From Blastocladiella emersonii ATCC 22665 (lineage: Eukaryota; Blastocladiomycota; Blastocladiomycetes; Blastocladiales; Blastocladiaceae), in contig JANHCV010000001.1 of the NCBI GenBank assembly GCA_025594325.1, positions 310,001 to 374,000 of the forward strand: DNA of 64,000 nucleotides, read 5' to 3'. The notes beneath the pieces were generated by a model. The model was given only the letters and a program-made list of their open reading frames with translations, made no database searches and had not been told where the DNA came from. Each line of letters begins with the position of its first letter. Positions within the stretch are counted from its first letter, which is position 1. Both the position numbers and the translations under genes were made by a program. Positions 1 to 11,318 of this stretch are shown in pieces.

Positions 1-1522
1 ACGGTTGCCGCCCTCAACTACCAGCTCGCGCGCGTCCGCGAGGATGCGGCTGACCGTGGGATCGGGATGGTCGCGGGGAGCGAGGTGCCGCGCGTCTGGG
101 CGCAGTGGATGTACGGTCAACGGACGCGTCGTTGAGGCGCAGCTGACGCTTCCCACCGCACCGCAACGTAGCGTCGGCAAGTGGGGCGTCATGGTGACGT
201 CGCCCGAGGACATCAAGCTGGTCTTCGACAAGAACGAGGTGTTCGAGAAGGGCAAGACGGGCATCGCCGTCGAGTTCCTGGGCCGCGAGAACGTGGTCAA
301 CAGCCAGACCCCCGAGTGGGCCCACCAGCGGCGCATCGTCAACCCGGCCTTCCACCGCGGCTGGCCCACCGAGCTGTTCGGCGCGCCGACGCGCGACACG
401 ATCGCCGCGTGGGACGCGCACGCGCGCAAGGGCGAGCCCATCGAGGTCACGGGCTGGATGGAGCGCGTTGCCCTCGACGCCCTGTCGGCGGCCGCCTTCG
501 GCAGCAGCTTCGCGTCGGTCCGCGACCCGCGGTCGAAACCCGTCGTCCTGTACAAGCAGATCCTCAAGGGCCTCTTCGACCCCGTCCGCGCCACCTTCCC
601 GCGCCTCGCCTGGCTCGTCCCGTCGACCTGGGTCTACCACTGGCGCATGCGCAAGTTCAACCGGTTCCTCCTGGGGATGGTCGACGGACGTATCGCCGAG
701 CGCAAGATGGTCGCGCGCGCGGCAGCAGCGCACGGCGGCGAGGACGCGTCGTCGGAAAAGGACACGCGCCCGCTGCTCGACCTGATGATCGACGCGTGGC
801 TGCGGTCCGACTCGTCCTTCTCGCGCGAGGACCTGCGCGCGAACCTGGCCGTCTTCTTCCTCGCGGGCCACGACACGACCGCGCACGCGCTCGCCCACGC
901 GCTCTACCTGCTCGGCATGCACCCGGCGGTCCAGGACCGAGCGTTCCGCGAGGTCGCCGACGTGTGCGGCGCGCTCGACCGCAACACCCCCGCGGCCGAC
1001 GTCACCATCCCGACGCAGTGGGACCACGCCCAGCTGCCGCTCGTCGACCGTATCATCATGGAGACGCTCCGCCTGTTCCCGAGCGTCGCCGTCCTCCCCA
1101 CGCGCGTCGTCAACGCGCCCGTCGCGTACCTCGCCGACGGCACCCCGCTGCCCCGCGGTATCCGCGTCAGTGTCCCGCTGTACCACGTGCACCGCAGCAC
1201 CGAGCTGTGGGGCGACGACGCGGCCGAGTTCAACCCGGACCGGTTCCTGCGCAAGGACCAGGCGGGCGCGCCGGGGCAGCCCGGGATGCGCGCCAGCGAG
1301 CACGCGTTCGCGTGGGCGCCGTTCGCCAGCGGGAAACGCGTGTGCCTCGGGCAGACGTTTGCGACCATCGAGATGCGCGTCGTCCTCGCCATGCTCCTCC
1401 TGCGGTACCGCTGGACGACCGTCGGCGACGAGCACGCGCTCAAGGGCACGCCGCAGTACCTCGCGGGGATCCTGCTCCAGCCTAAGGAGATCTATATCAA
1501 GGCTGAGCGGCGCGACGTGTGA
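1..1522 (+). CDS. Cytochrome P450 monooxygenase, 5'-truncated by the window edge
   Basis: Heme-thiolate monooxygenase, normally ER-anchored and reduced by a P450 reductase; substrate unknown. Visible motifs: I-helix AGHDTT (863-880), K-helix ETLR (1061-1072), FNPDRF, and the heme-binding FASGKRVCLG (1322-1351) with the cysteine ligand, followed by a stop at 1520-1522. An intron of 61 bp at 111-171 (GTACGG...CTGAC...GTAG) is inferred: bases 1-110 read in another frame as P450-like sequence ending VPRVWAQW, and splicing joins that to VGKWGVMVTSPEDIK in frame. The N-terminal membrane anchor and further exons lie upstream of the window. It stands 140 bp from a second P450 in the same orientation, so it belongs to a small P450 cluster. 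It looks intact over the part seen. Confidence 0.9.
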   Translation, partial: RLPPSTTSSRASARMRLTVGSGWSRGARCRASGRSGCTVNGRVVEAQLTLPTAPQRSVGKWGVMVTSPEDIKLVFDKNEVFEKGKTGIAVEFLGRENVVNSQTPEWAHQRRIVNPAFHRGWPTELFGAPTRDTIAAWDAHARKGEPIEVTGWMERVALDALSAAAFGSSFASVRDPRSKPVVLYKQILKGLFDPVRATFPRLAWLVPSTWVYHWRMRKFNRFLLGMVDGRIAERKMVARAAAAHGGEDASSEKDTRPLLDLMIDAWLRSDSSFSREDLRANLAVFFLAGHDTTAHALAHALYLLGMHPAVQDRAFREVADVCGALDRNTPAADVTIPTQWDHAQLPLVDRIIMETLRLFPSVAVLPTRVVNAPVAYLADGTPLPRGIRVSVPLYHVHRSTELWGDDAAEFNPDRFLRKDQAGAPGQPGMRASEHAFAWAPFASGKRVCLGQTFATIEMRVVLAMLLLRYRWTTVGDEHALKGTPQYLAGILLQPKEIYIKAERRDV

Positions 1523-3144
1523 TGTGGGTGGGCCGCAGTGTAAAAGTATCGTTTTTTCCTCGACGTGGTGGCTATCCGCACGTGGGCGGGCCTTCCATAC
1601 ACTTCGGCCATCTTGAGCGAGATCCTCGCGACCTCGGTCGACTCTCTACCATGAAACTAGAATGGATTCACTCGTCGCAACGGCCAGCAGCGTGCTAGCC
1701 CGCCTCGCCGCGCTCACGCGAACCGCGTCGCCGTGGCGGCTCACGACCGCCCTCGGCGCCGTGTACCTCCTCTCGCATCTCGCCCGCACCCTTCGCTCCG
1801 TCCTCGCACACCACCGCGCCCTCGCTCGCCTGACCCTCGCCGGCCGCCCTCTCCCCTCGCCGCCCTCCTCGTGGCCGCAGCGGTGGCTGTGGGGCGACGT
1901 GTCCGACTACGCGACGCACGGCTCGATCGTGGCGTGGTTCACGCACCTCGCGCGCACGCTCGGCCCCGCCGTCCAGACGTGGGGGTTCGTGCACCAGCCG
2001 ACGGTCGTCCTCGCCGACCCGCGCGCGGTGCACGGCGTGTTTGTCACGAACGCGCGGTCGGTGTGCAAGCCGCTGATCTCGGTCAAGTATCTGAGAAGCG
2101 TTGCCGGGGATCGCGGGCTGTTCCTCACCGAGGGGGACGTGCATCGGCGGAGTAGACGACTCGTCGGGCCCGCGTTCGGCGCGGCGCAGGTCAAGTCGCT
2201 CGTCCCCGCGATCGCGCGGACGGCGGCGGAGCTCGTGGGCCGCGTCGAGAAGGAGGCGGTGGACGAGGGCGGTGGGGTCATCGAGTACGCGGCGCTCGCG
2301 GCGGCGTATGCGCTCGACGTGACTGGTCGTACGGGTACGGAACACGTCGCGCGCTGCTGAGCGCCCGACTGAATCGCCCTATCGTGTAGCTCTCGCGACT
2401 GAGTTCGGCGCCCTCAGCGGCCGCCAGTCCCCACTGGCCGACGCGTATGCGGTACTCCTCGCGTCGCCCGCCGACAGCGCGTTCGCCGCGCTCGCCATGC
2501 TCGCGCCCGCGGTCCGCTGGCTCCCGCTGCCCGTCAACTGGCGGTTCTGGCGCGCGCAGAAGCAAGTGTTTGATGCGGCCGAGCGCATCACCGCGGACGT
2601 CAAGCAGGGTCGCGCCGCGACCGAGTCGCCGTCGCTCGTCCACCACCTCGTCGCCCCGCCGCCTGAGGTGATGGAGCCCATGGACGACGAGCATTTGCGT
2701 GATGAGGTTTTGACGTTTATGGTCGCCGGTACGTCGCTCTAACGAGGCGAGAAAAGGCCGCGCGAACTGACTCCGCTCGCCAGGCTACGACACGTCCATG
2801 GTCGCGCACGCCATGACCCTGTACTTCCTCGCTCGCCACCCGCGCGTGCAGGCAGACCTCGCCGCGTCGCTCACCGCCGCCCTCGGCTCGCTTTCCCCAG
2901 ACTCCGCCGCGTGGGCCGACGCCGTCCTCGCGCACAAGCCCCTCGCGTACGCGGTTCAGGAAGCGCTCCGCCTCCACCCGCCCGTCTACGCGTCCGCGCG
3001 GCACACGACGCGCGATTTGTGCGTCCCGATGAACGACGGGCGCGAGCTGGAGATCCCGGCGGGGACGACGGTGCTGGCGACGATGGTACGCGTCTCTCGA
3101 CTCAGTTCTGCGCCCCATGCGAGACCCACACGACCCGCAACTAA

Positions 3145-3159
3145 GGGTCCGTTTGGTTC
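3145..3159 (+). repeat. Left terminal inverted repeat of the Harbinger element
   Basis: GGGTCCGTTTGGTTC, preceded by TAA (3142-3144), the left copy of the target-site duplication. It pairs with 6370-6384 with one mismatch at position 4. Confidence 0.93.
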
Positions 3160-3545
3160 AGATCAGGTGGATCAGCTGAAAAAGTTGCCACGTTTCACCT
3201 CACCCCCGTTCATCTCAGCGGCCGTGCGAACCAAACGCCCCGCTGGATGAACGCCCCCCCGCAATAAAATCTTTCCCACCTCTTTGCAGCCGCACTTATT
3301 GCAACGAATCAACACCTAACCTCACGCATCGTGTTCTCGAGCCCTCAAACAACATGGGCAAGGGATACAACCGCAAGCTGCGCGGCCTAATGCTCACAGC
3401 CGCCCTCGCTCTCCTGCGACGTCTCGCTGCTCGCAACGAGCGCCGCTCGTGGGAGCCTATCCGCACGTCCACGCTTTCCGGCGAGTCGTGGGTTTAAGAG
3501 CTGCTGACGTGCAACAGCGAAACGCGTTTTTCGGAAATCGCCCGT

Positions 3546-4671
3546 ATGCCCCGCGAGACCTTCAAGGCCATCTGCCGCCTGTTCCGCGACCGTGGCCTTC
3601 TCGCCGACGGCCGCGAGCTGTCCGTCGAGGCGCGCTTCATGGTTTTTCTTGTCATGGCCGGCGAGGGCAGCACCAACCGCAACCTCAGGGAGCGGTTCCA
3701 AATCTCTGGCGAGACCGCGTCCAGGGTTCTGAAGCAAGTGCTCGACGCTCTGTACCGCCTGATGCCCGAGTTCATTGTCCAGCCGTCCGATTCTACGCCC
3801 GTGCATGAGCGCATCGCCCACGACCCGAAATACGCTCCGTTCCAGAACGCGGTCGGCGCGCTTGACGGAACGCACATCCCGTTTGTTGTGCCCACTAAGC
3901 TTCACGACTCGTTCCGAAACCGCAAGGGGACCATATACTCAAATGTCCTCGCTGCCTGCGACTTTGACTTGAACTTCACCTACGTTCTCGCAGGGTGGGA
4001 GGGCAAGGCGCATGACTCGCGCGTGCTCTCGGACGCCTTCGCCCGTGGGTTCAAGATCCCCGCCGGCCGCTTCTACCTCGCCGACGGCGGCTACGCAAAC
4101 CGCACGTCCATCATCGTGCCCTTCAGCGGTACCCGCTATCATCTTCGCGAGTTTGCCCGCGGCAAGGATGGGTACGTTCTCACTGCCATGACCATCACGT
4201 TGGCGCCATCTCATCTGCTTCACCAACGTACGTAGAGTTAAGAACCGCGAAGAGCTTTTCAATCTGCGTCACGCGTCGCTCCGCAACTCCATTGAGCATA
4301 TCTTTGGCGTGCTCAAGAAGCGGTTCCGCGTCCTCTCGATTGGCGCGGCCTACCCAATCAAGACTCAAGTCAAGCTTGTGTACGCGCTCTGCACGCTGCA
4401 CAACATGATCAACAAGTGGAACCAAGGCGGCGACGCCTTCTTTCGCGACGCCGAGACGGAGCTCCGGCGCGCGCGGGACGCGGCGCGTGAGGCGCCAGTG
4501 CGTGGGCGCGAGCCCCTGGACGACGAGAACGAGGAGGACGACGAGGCCGCTGTCCTCGAGGCCTCGCTGGACGGAGCTCGTCAGCGCGGTATCTCGCTTC
4601 GGAACCGCGTCGCAAATGTTCTTTGGACCGAGTACAGGCGCGTCATGGCCGCTCGTGGGACCCGTCTTTGA
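3546..4671 (+). CDS. Harbinger DDE transposase (DDE_Tnp_4 family), probably broken upstream
   Basis: Catalyses excision and integration of the element. Two exons, 3546-4171 and 4236-4671, flank a 64-bp GT-AG intron (4172-4235), joining KDG to VKNREELFNLRH in frame. The catalytic triad is visible: D in ALDGTH (3864-3866), D in LADGGYANR (4083-4085), E in RNSIEHIFG (4294-4296). The C-terminus is acidic. The reading frame extends upstream to an ATG at 3354 and reads SGESWV, stop, ELLTCNSETRFSEIAR before MPRETF. That block matches the usual N-terminal helix-rich part of the family, so the single TAA at 3495-3497 looks like a nonsense mutation rather than an intergenic stop. Start 3546 is the first ATG after it. 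The protein may therefore lack about 60 residues and be inactive. Confidence 0.85.
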
Positions 4672-4984
4672 AGGCGCGAAATAATTGTTGTACCCGCATG
4701 CATGCTGTAATATACTGATTTGTCAAGTACTATAACGTTAGATAAGCGATTCCAGATGATTTGACGCGTCGCTGAGGTCAGAACGCATCGGTGGAGACGC
4801 GTCGATCAATCACGTGACGTGTGAGACACTTTGAGAACCACGCGTTTCTCAACGAGTCGCGTCATTTTCGAGCCAAGGGTAACGATTGAAGATACGATGG
4901 ACACAAAGCCAGATGTATTGGACACAAATGGGCGAGAACAAGGCCAGGAAGCAACGCGAGGGGAGGGGGACATGTGCGAGTGAG

Positions 4985-6114
4985 CTACTGAATGAAAATC
5001 TCGAGGATGCGCTTGCGCTTCGATTCGGACACGGCCATGACGCGAAGCGCTTGATCCTCGGTCAGGCGGGTGGCGACGTCGATCTGGTACTCTTCATTGT
5101 CATTGTACGCGTCCTGGACCCATTCAAGTGCGGCGGTCAGAACGGGCTTGGAGTTGGCGGTTGAGACGCTCTGGAACACCTCCTTGATGCCCATGAGGAA
5201 TTCCGAGTCCGAGAGGCGACGCGAGCTGCTGTCCGAAGTGCGGCTGCGCTTGCTGGCGGGGGCCGCGTCGTCTTGACCATCAACACCTTCCACGTCACCA
5301 GACTCCTTGCCGTCCTGCTCGAGGTGCGAGTACTTGCCGGTGGCGGTCGAGCTGCCCCACAGCATGTTGGCCTTCTTGTAGTACGGGAAGGGCTTGCAGC
5401 CCGCAGTCAGCTCCTCCTTGAGCTCTGCCTACAATTGAAGCAGGCCAGGCGCTGTTAGCTCGCCGCGAGTTGACGCGTAACGATATTGAACAAACGTACC
5501 GAGAGATCGTTCCAGAACTCCTCTGGCACGTCGACCGTGCACTCACCCTCATTCCAGGTGCAGCCGTTGCCCGAGTACGACAGAAGCCGTTTTACGGCGC
5601 GAAAACAAGTGCGAAGCTGGAGCCGAACGCTGACGTTGTTAGCGCTACGGTTGACGCGTGTCCGCAAGACAAAGCGTACGTATGTCACGCGGTTCTTGAC
5701 CTGCTCCGCCGTAAACTGCATGTTGAACTCGTCCGACAGGGCCTGGGCAATCGACACACGGTGCTGGGCCTTGAGCGTGTTGCTGTCGCCGAGCACGCCG
5801 TCGTCAGCGAGGTTGCAGAAGTGGTCGAGGAGGAAGTTGGTCGACGCGGAGCAGAAGGTGGCCTTGCCGCCGCTGGCCTTGCCGCTGCTGGCCTTGCTGC
5901 CACTGGCCTTGCGCTTGCTTGGCTTGGCGATGGTCACGGGCGGCAGCGGGTTGGTCGGCGTGACAGCAGCGTTGCCGTCGCTCCCAGCAGCGTCGTCATC
6001 TGCATCCTCGTCGCTATCGGCGGGCGGCGGCGGGATTTCGGGCACGTTCTTGACGATCTCCTCGATGGACATGGCCGTACGGCCAGCGCGCTTTTTGCTT
6101 GACGGGGGAGCCAT
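4985..6114 (-). CDS. Harbinger accessory protein with Myb/SANT-like DNA-binding domain
   Basis: In Harbinger elements a second, Myb-like protein binds the transposon ends and brings the transposase to the nucleus. Three exons are inferred on the minus strand: 6114-5689, 5616-5500 and 5428-4985, with introns 5617-5688 (72 bp, in frame, so retention would not break it) and 5429-5499 (71 bp). Product about 328 residues. The N-terminus is basic and proline-rich, then an acidic stretch and a K/S/G/A repeat (KASGSKASSGKASGGK). The Myb/SANT-like core runs from STNFLLDHFCNLADDG through QVKNR, LRTCFRAVKRLLSYSGNGCTWNEG to VPEEFWNDLS, followed by the typical KPFPYYKKANMLWG tail. The C-terminal half has a basic KRSR patch and a helical end. 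It converges with the transposase gene; 4672-4984 between them holds nothing recognisable. Confidence 0.82.
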
Positions 6115-6369
6115 TCTTTTCGGCTTTGAGGGAGGACGGGGGAGAGAGAGCGAGTTACTTTGGAGGAAAACGGCGTTTATATAGGCCGGGGAGCACAGCC
6201 TGAAGGTTTCGGGGGCGAGCAGACGGGCGATTCAGCGACGAGGGTTCCATTCAGCTCACCCGGGGGTTGAACCAAACGCCGCGATGAACACGACGGGGTG
6301 AAAATGCCACGTTTCAGCTGGGTGAACACCGGACCGTGTAAAATCGATTGATCCACCTGATTCACCCCG

Positions 6370-6384
6370 GAACCAAACGGGCCC
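6370..6384 (-). repeat. Right terminal inverted repeat of the Harbinger element
   Basis: GAACCAAACGGGCCC on the plus strand, followed by TAA (6385-6387), the right copy of the target-site duplication. Confidence 0.93.
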
Positions 6385-6977
6385 TAAACCGCGCTCCACA
6401 CCGACCCCGCGGCGTGGGGCCCTGACGCGGCCGAGTTCCGCCCCTCGCGGTGGGAGTCGCTCACGTTCGCCACGCCCACAACGACCGCGGACCCTGCGAC
6501 GGCCACGGTCCTGCACCCAGCGCAGTACATGCCGTTCGGGTACGGCCCGCGCGCGTGCATCGGCCGCCAGCTCGCTACCATGCAGGTCCAGATCGCGCTC
6601 GCCGCCGTCCTCACGCGGTTTCGCGTCACGCTGCCCAAGGAAACGGCCGCCGAGGGCGGGCTCGAGTTCACGTACGGAGCGACGGCGCGGCCGGTCGCGG
6701 TGCCGCTCGTGTTCACGCCACGGCGGGGCGAGGTTGAGGAGAGTGAGGAATAGACGATCCCGTGGCGGCCGCCGTTCGTCTGAACAGGGGTGGTATGAGC
6801 GAGCCTTTGTTGACCGCTTGATCCTCGTCGACCACGGCAGGCACGGGATGAGAGAGGAGAGGGAGTAAAAAGCGGTGCGCCGAGCGGTGAGCCGTCACGG
6901 TGAGCAGCTGGGCTGCGGGCAAACTGGTCCCGCTCCTTCGCGGCTGGCCAACCCCGCTTACTCCCATCTCAAACACC

Positions 6978-9336
6978 ATGGAAGCTAATGCAACAGACTC
7001 GGAGAAGCTATTATGGAAGCCGTGGGACGGCTTGCTCTCATTCTTCCCGACCGGGCACGACGGCGTCGACTACGACCCGGACTACTGGACGGACCACTCT
7101 GAGTCGAGCGCCGTTGAAACCGACTGCGACGATTCGTTGGACGACTCTTCTTCGCGCTCTTGTTCGGATCAGGACGAAGAGTCCGGTTCGCAGCCGGACT
7201 CGGAGTCTGAAAGCGAGGCCAGCGACGACAGCTCGGCAAGCAATAGTGACGGCGACGCCGATTACATTGACGTCGATGCCGACCAGGCCGACGACGACGA
7301 CGACGACGAAATCAGCGCGGACATTGTTCTTGGCGGCAGTGCTGTTGCAACCGGCAGTACCGGCACCGTTGAAACCGCGCAAGCAAGCTTTCATGGCGAC
7401 GCTGTCGCTGATTCGGCCCGCCCGTTTGCACCCGAATCGATCTCCCCTGGCGACGGCGCGGCCGTGGCCGCCAAATCGCTGGAGGAAACTTCCGATGCTG
7501 CCGAGTCCTGCGAACTGCCACGCCAGCTCGATTCCGATTACCTCCTCAACAAAAGCTTAAGGGCGTACGAGGGCGGACTGCCAGATGCGCTTCGGATTAG
7601 GGTCTGGAAATTTGAGGACTCTCTCGACCAGACCTGCGAATGTAATGACACTCAATTGTGGGCCTCGCGTCACATCCAGCTGCTCGGTATAAACGGTGTC
7701 CGAGCAGATGTCAAGGTTGTCCTCCACGACAAAGTTTATCAACTCCACAGTTTTGTCCTTGCCCAGCTTCCCTACTTTGAAGCGTTGCTTGATGACGTGT
7801 GGCACACGCCGCCGTCAACTAATGGCGCTCAGCGCGTGCTACATCTTGCCTTCACGCCGCCCAACGCCGCCGGGTGCGAGTCCGCAGTCAAATGTGCCCG
7901 TTACTCGTGGGAGACGGTCCTAGTTGTTCTGTACGGCGGCTGTATCTCGGCCATCTCAGACCGAATTCTTCGCCGCGGTTTACTGGACACGGTTGAGACT
8001 GCAATTCATTTCGGTACGCGAAGGGTCCATGATCACGCTTCGATTGTCCAGACTGACCCATGTGCGCGTGTTTTTGGGATGTTCGAATAGGTGCCTACGA
8101 TCTTGAGGAAGCATGCTACAACTTTTATGCCTGCATCCTTGCGGATTGTACAGCGCGGACCGAGCCTCCCCACGAATTCCATGCCGAGTTCTTCGCCGAG
8201 GTCATGATTTATTGCTTCCGTAACCGACATCTCTCTACGGTCACGGAGCTCATGCTCTCGACGTCCATCGCTCACTTTCAGTTCCTTGGCCCGCACCCGC
8301 TAACGCTCGCCGTGCTGGACCACTGTCCAAGTGAATTGGTGTACGAGGTTGTTCTGGCGCCCGCGTTTCACTCGCGGTCAGAGATGGAGCTTTTCAATTT
8401 TTTTGTCGAGCTGGAAATGCCGCCCAGCAAGCTCCTCCTGGCCGTTCGCTTCCATTTGCACTGCGACGAGGCGCTTGCTTCGCCGTTTGTGGCGAACTCG
8501 AACGATCACTTGTTTCTCAACACCATACGCTCGGCGAACTATGACAGGCTTAGCGCGTGGTTGAAGGGCCGCGCCGCCGCGCTAGGCACGGATACGGGTC
8601 CGTTGAGCCTGCAAGGCGGCTTGGCCGTTGTCGACTTTGACGATCCTGCACGCCATTCGCTTCTCTTGGGCGAGGCTGACCAGGCCAATTTCAGCGAGTC
8701 TGTCCAGGAACTCATCTCTCGGTCGGATGGCGAGTGGACCGAGTGCATCATTGCCGCTTCTTGGTCGCCAAGTTCCGCCGGCCATTGGGTCAGCAAGCGT
8801 TGGAGCGTGGAGGGCGCCTCGGGCACTGTCTGGGACGTTGCCAATTGCAACATCAGAGGTAATGAACGTGCTCACTTGAAGGTCACCGTGTACGTCAGCT
8901 TTGACAAGGCGGATATCAATTGCTTCGCGATGATCAACTGACCACCACGCTGTGATCCATTAGGACCCGACGTAGTGACAGTCAATTCAGTGAAGGTTCC
9001 GCCAATCTCGTCCATCGTACACCTCCAACTGCACGCTTCCGGCTCACTACCTACGCCGACCACCGGGTTCGCCGGCGCCAATTCGATGCCGCTGAGCGAG
9101 AGTTCCGGACGCTCTGTGCTCCGCATCATGTCCCTGCGCAGGCGCGTGACGGTCCGATCCTCCCGAGCGTCATCATCACCGACGCCGAGACGGAGCCCTG
9201 GACGCCGCCGCGTGTGATTCACCGTGGCTGCGGCGTCAGCTTTGAGTCCACGCGCTGGCTGCCGCTGGTCCAGGTGAGCGGCCGTGTCGTGTTCCGGTTC
9301 AAGCTTGAAATCCAGCTTCTCGGCATGAAGGAGTAG
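6978..9336 (+). CDS. BTB/POZ-domain protein, long form (copy 1 of 4)
   Basis: Predicted 735 residues from exons 6978-8013, 8091-8889 and 8964-9336 (introns 77 and 74 bp). Start chosen at ACACCATGG, shared with the other family members. The N-terminus reads MEANATDSEKLLWKPWDG, then a long acidic, serine-rich region with a seven-aspartate run, probably disordered. A conserved FEDSLDQTCEC motif precedes the BTB fold (ADVKVVLHDKVYQLHSFVLAQLPYFEALLDDVW...VLVVLYGG). BTB domains mediate dimerisation and often recruit Cullin-3; no MATH, Kelch or zinc-finger domain is clear, although the C-terminal third (WSVEGASGTVWDV...FRFKLEIQLLG) is beta-rich and could be a divergent sandwich. Heads the first of two long/short gene pairs. 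Function unknown. Confidence 0.82.
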
Positions 9337-9541
9337 TTCGAGCGGATCATCGTAATATACTGCAGGTTTCCGTGAGCACTTGTTCGCGCCTCTGATTTCA
9401 GGCCGGCTGAGACAGCGGCAGCGCGGGACAGGGGAAGAGGGTGGTCGCGTCCCGCCACGGCGAGATCAGCCACAGCTCGCCCGTCGCTGCTCCCTCGTCC
9501 GCTCTGGCACATGTATCTTTCGCCCAAGGACCTTTGACACC

Positions 9542-11318
9542 ATGGAACCTGATGCAACGCTACTACCCCCTTCGGCACCAACCGCGGGCTTAACGAGCGA
9601 TTCAGAGCCGCAAGTCGGCATCCACGAAGACTTTCGCGCCACGCTGGCCAATCCTTGCACCTGTCATCCAAGCCATCCACCGCTCATTCGCTACTCCTTG
9701 CGCGCTGGAGCAAGCAGCGTCCGCTCCGACGTGACCGTTGCGGTCCGCGGCCGCGCTTACTCGCTGCACACGTTCGCCCTGGCCCAGTGCCCGTTCTTTG
9801 ACACGCTTCTCGGCGACGCATGGTTTGAATCATCAGCGATGAACGGAGCTTCTCCGATCAAAGTCGAGCTTCCCACTGCTGAATGCTCGATCGTCGCGTG
9901 GGAGACGGCGCTTGTTGCGCTCTATGGCGTCTGCCCCAGTGTGCTTCTCCGGCGGCTCAACGTCCAGCTGTTCCTCGATACAGTGGAAGTTGCCGTTTAT
10001 TTTGGTACCATTTCTACCCCCACTCTGACACGTGCGAGTGGAGAATAGCTTCACTGATTTGCGTATCCCTGCGCACAATGTAGATTTACCGCTGCTTATC
10101 GACGCGTGCGTTCTCTACTATTCTCAGACCCTCTCCACTGGCGTTTACGGTGCCGCAATGCCCGCACAAGAGTTGGCACCGTTTGTCGCGAGCGTCATGA
10201 CGTTTTGCCATCAGCGGACCGTTCCCCAGAATGCAGCGAAGCTGCTCGATCGTTCCGTTGCTCTCCTGGAGTTTCTTGGCCCACACTCGTTCACGCGCAC
10301 GGTTCTCGGCCACTGCCCGCCAGACCTTGTCCTCGAGATTGCCATTTCGCCGCGTTTCTGGAGCACCAGCGAGATCGAGCGGTTCGAGTTCCTGTGCGAG
10401 CTCGAGCTCCCTCTCGGCTACATCTTCAGCGCTGTTCGACTTGGCGGAATGCCCGCTGCCGACCGTGGCCGCGCTCTCTTAGCAAGCTACCTCCGCTCCC
10501 AGCTTACGTACCGGTCGCTGCTTAAGGCTGCCTTCTACAGGGCCCAGATGTGGGAGATGGAGCTGACGGATCTTCCAAAGGAGGAGACTTTTTTGCCTGG
10601 CGACTGGTTCGCCCCAGCTTCAGCACCACCTCTCGTCGACCTCCTTGGCCCGCCCAGCTCACCAACTGCACTGCTCGCTGCTACCGCGGATGGGGCAATT
10701 GTTGAGCGGGCGCTGCAAATTGCCTCGCGCCCTGAAGTGCAGCTTGCGCTCACGGCCGACTACCACGGAATCGCCAAAATAACGGTCGCTGAAAAGACAA
10801 TCCTTTGGGCTGGAAGTCGGTGGACGGTGACATGGCGAAGCTATGGGGCTAATCGGAATTATACCGAGCTCGACATGTACGCTTTTTGTCAGAATTGGCG
10901 GTGACACACGAAACCGAACTCACTGATTGCGACTCGCACTTGTTTATTTAGCCAACGGGATGGCCAGCCACAGCCACAGGCAGACCCGCATATGGACTTT
11001 GACGAGCCCCGTCTGCAAGTTAGCGCACGGTGCCGCTTCGTGTGGTACACGACCACCACTGTGCCACGACCCGACCGCGTCTGTCCTGATCCGTCGGACG
11101 CCGTTCGCCATCCAAAGGACGCTGGTCTCATCCTCGTTGAACGGGCGCTAGAAACTCCGTGGATCAGCGCTGGTAGCGGCAAGTTTGAACCTGGCGTTCC
11201 GTGGAAAGTCCGCCCCGACCCCAAGGTCATCCCCGTTCCGCTGGCTAACGGCAAGCCGACGTTCCGGTTCATGGCCATCATCCAGCTTCTCGCGGGCCCA
11301 GCGACCAATGAAATCTGA
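9542..11318 (+). CDS. BTB/POZ-domain protein, short form (copy 2 of 4)
   Basis: Predicted 540 residues from exons 9542-10004, 10084-10876 and 10952-11318; introns of 79 and 75 bp at the same positions and phases (1 and 2) as in the long forms. It lacks the acidic N-terminus: MEPDATLLPPSAPTAG leads quickly to FRATLANPCTCH and the BTB fold (SDVTVAVRGRAYSLHTFALAQCPFFDTLLGDAW...TALVALYG). The middle part (FCHQRTVPQNA, LEFLGPHSFTRTVLGHCPPDLV) is strongly shared with copy 4, and more weakly with copies 1 and 3. The C-terminal exon (RLQVSARCRFVWY...FRFMAIIQLL) aligns with the last exon of the long forms. It follows copy 1 by 205 bp in the same orientation. Confidence 0.82.

Larger units (their letters stand above)
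3145..6384 (+). mobile_element. Complete PIF/Harbinger DNA transposon (3240 bp)
   Basis: Bounded by 15-bp terminal inverted repeats, GGGTCCGTTTGGTTC at the left and the complement of GGGCCCGTTTGGTTC at the right (one mismatch), and flanked by a 3-bp TAA target duplication (3142-3144 and 6385-6387). The TWA target and GGG...GTTTGG termini are hallmarks of PIF/Harbinger. Subterminal motifs are also shared: ATCAGGTGGATCA lies just inside both ends in inverted orientation, and GAACCAAACG recurs at about 3227 and 6270. It carries the two expected genes in convergent orientation: the DDE transposase (+) and a Myb/SANT-like protein (-). It sits in the third intron of a P450 gene. Confidence 0.92.
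1662..6753 (+). pseudogene. Cytochrome P450 gene split by a PIF/Harbinger transposon
   Basis: Second P450 of the cluster. Exons inferred: 1662-2325 (hydrophobic N-terminal anchor), 2390-2728, 2784-3085, and a last exon from about 6388 to 6753. Introns 2326-2389 and 2729-2783 have GT-AG ends. The I-helix motif AGYDTS is formed across the second intron; ExxR is EALR (2960-2971); the heme motif FGYGPRACIG is at 6535-6564. Between exon 3 (ends TTVLATM, donor GTACGC at 3086) and the last exon (reads ALHTDPAAWGPDAAEF) sits the 3240-bp transposon. No AG acceptor lies between the transposon end and the first codons of the last exon, so correct splicing seems impossible even if the element were removed as intron. 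I call it inactivated, but a cryptic acceptor cannot be excluded. Confidence 0.8.
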
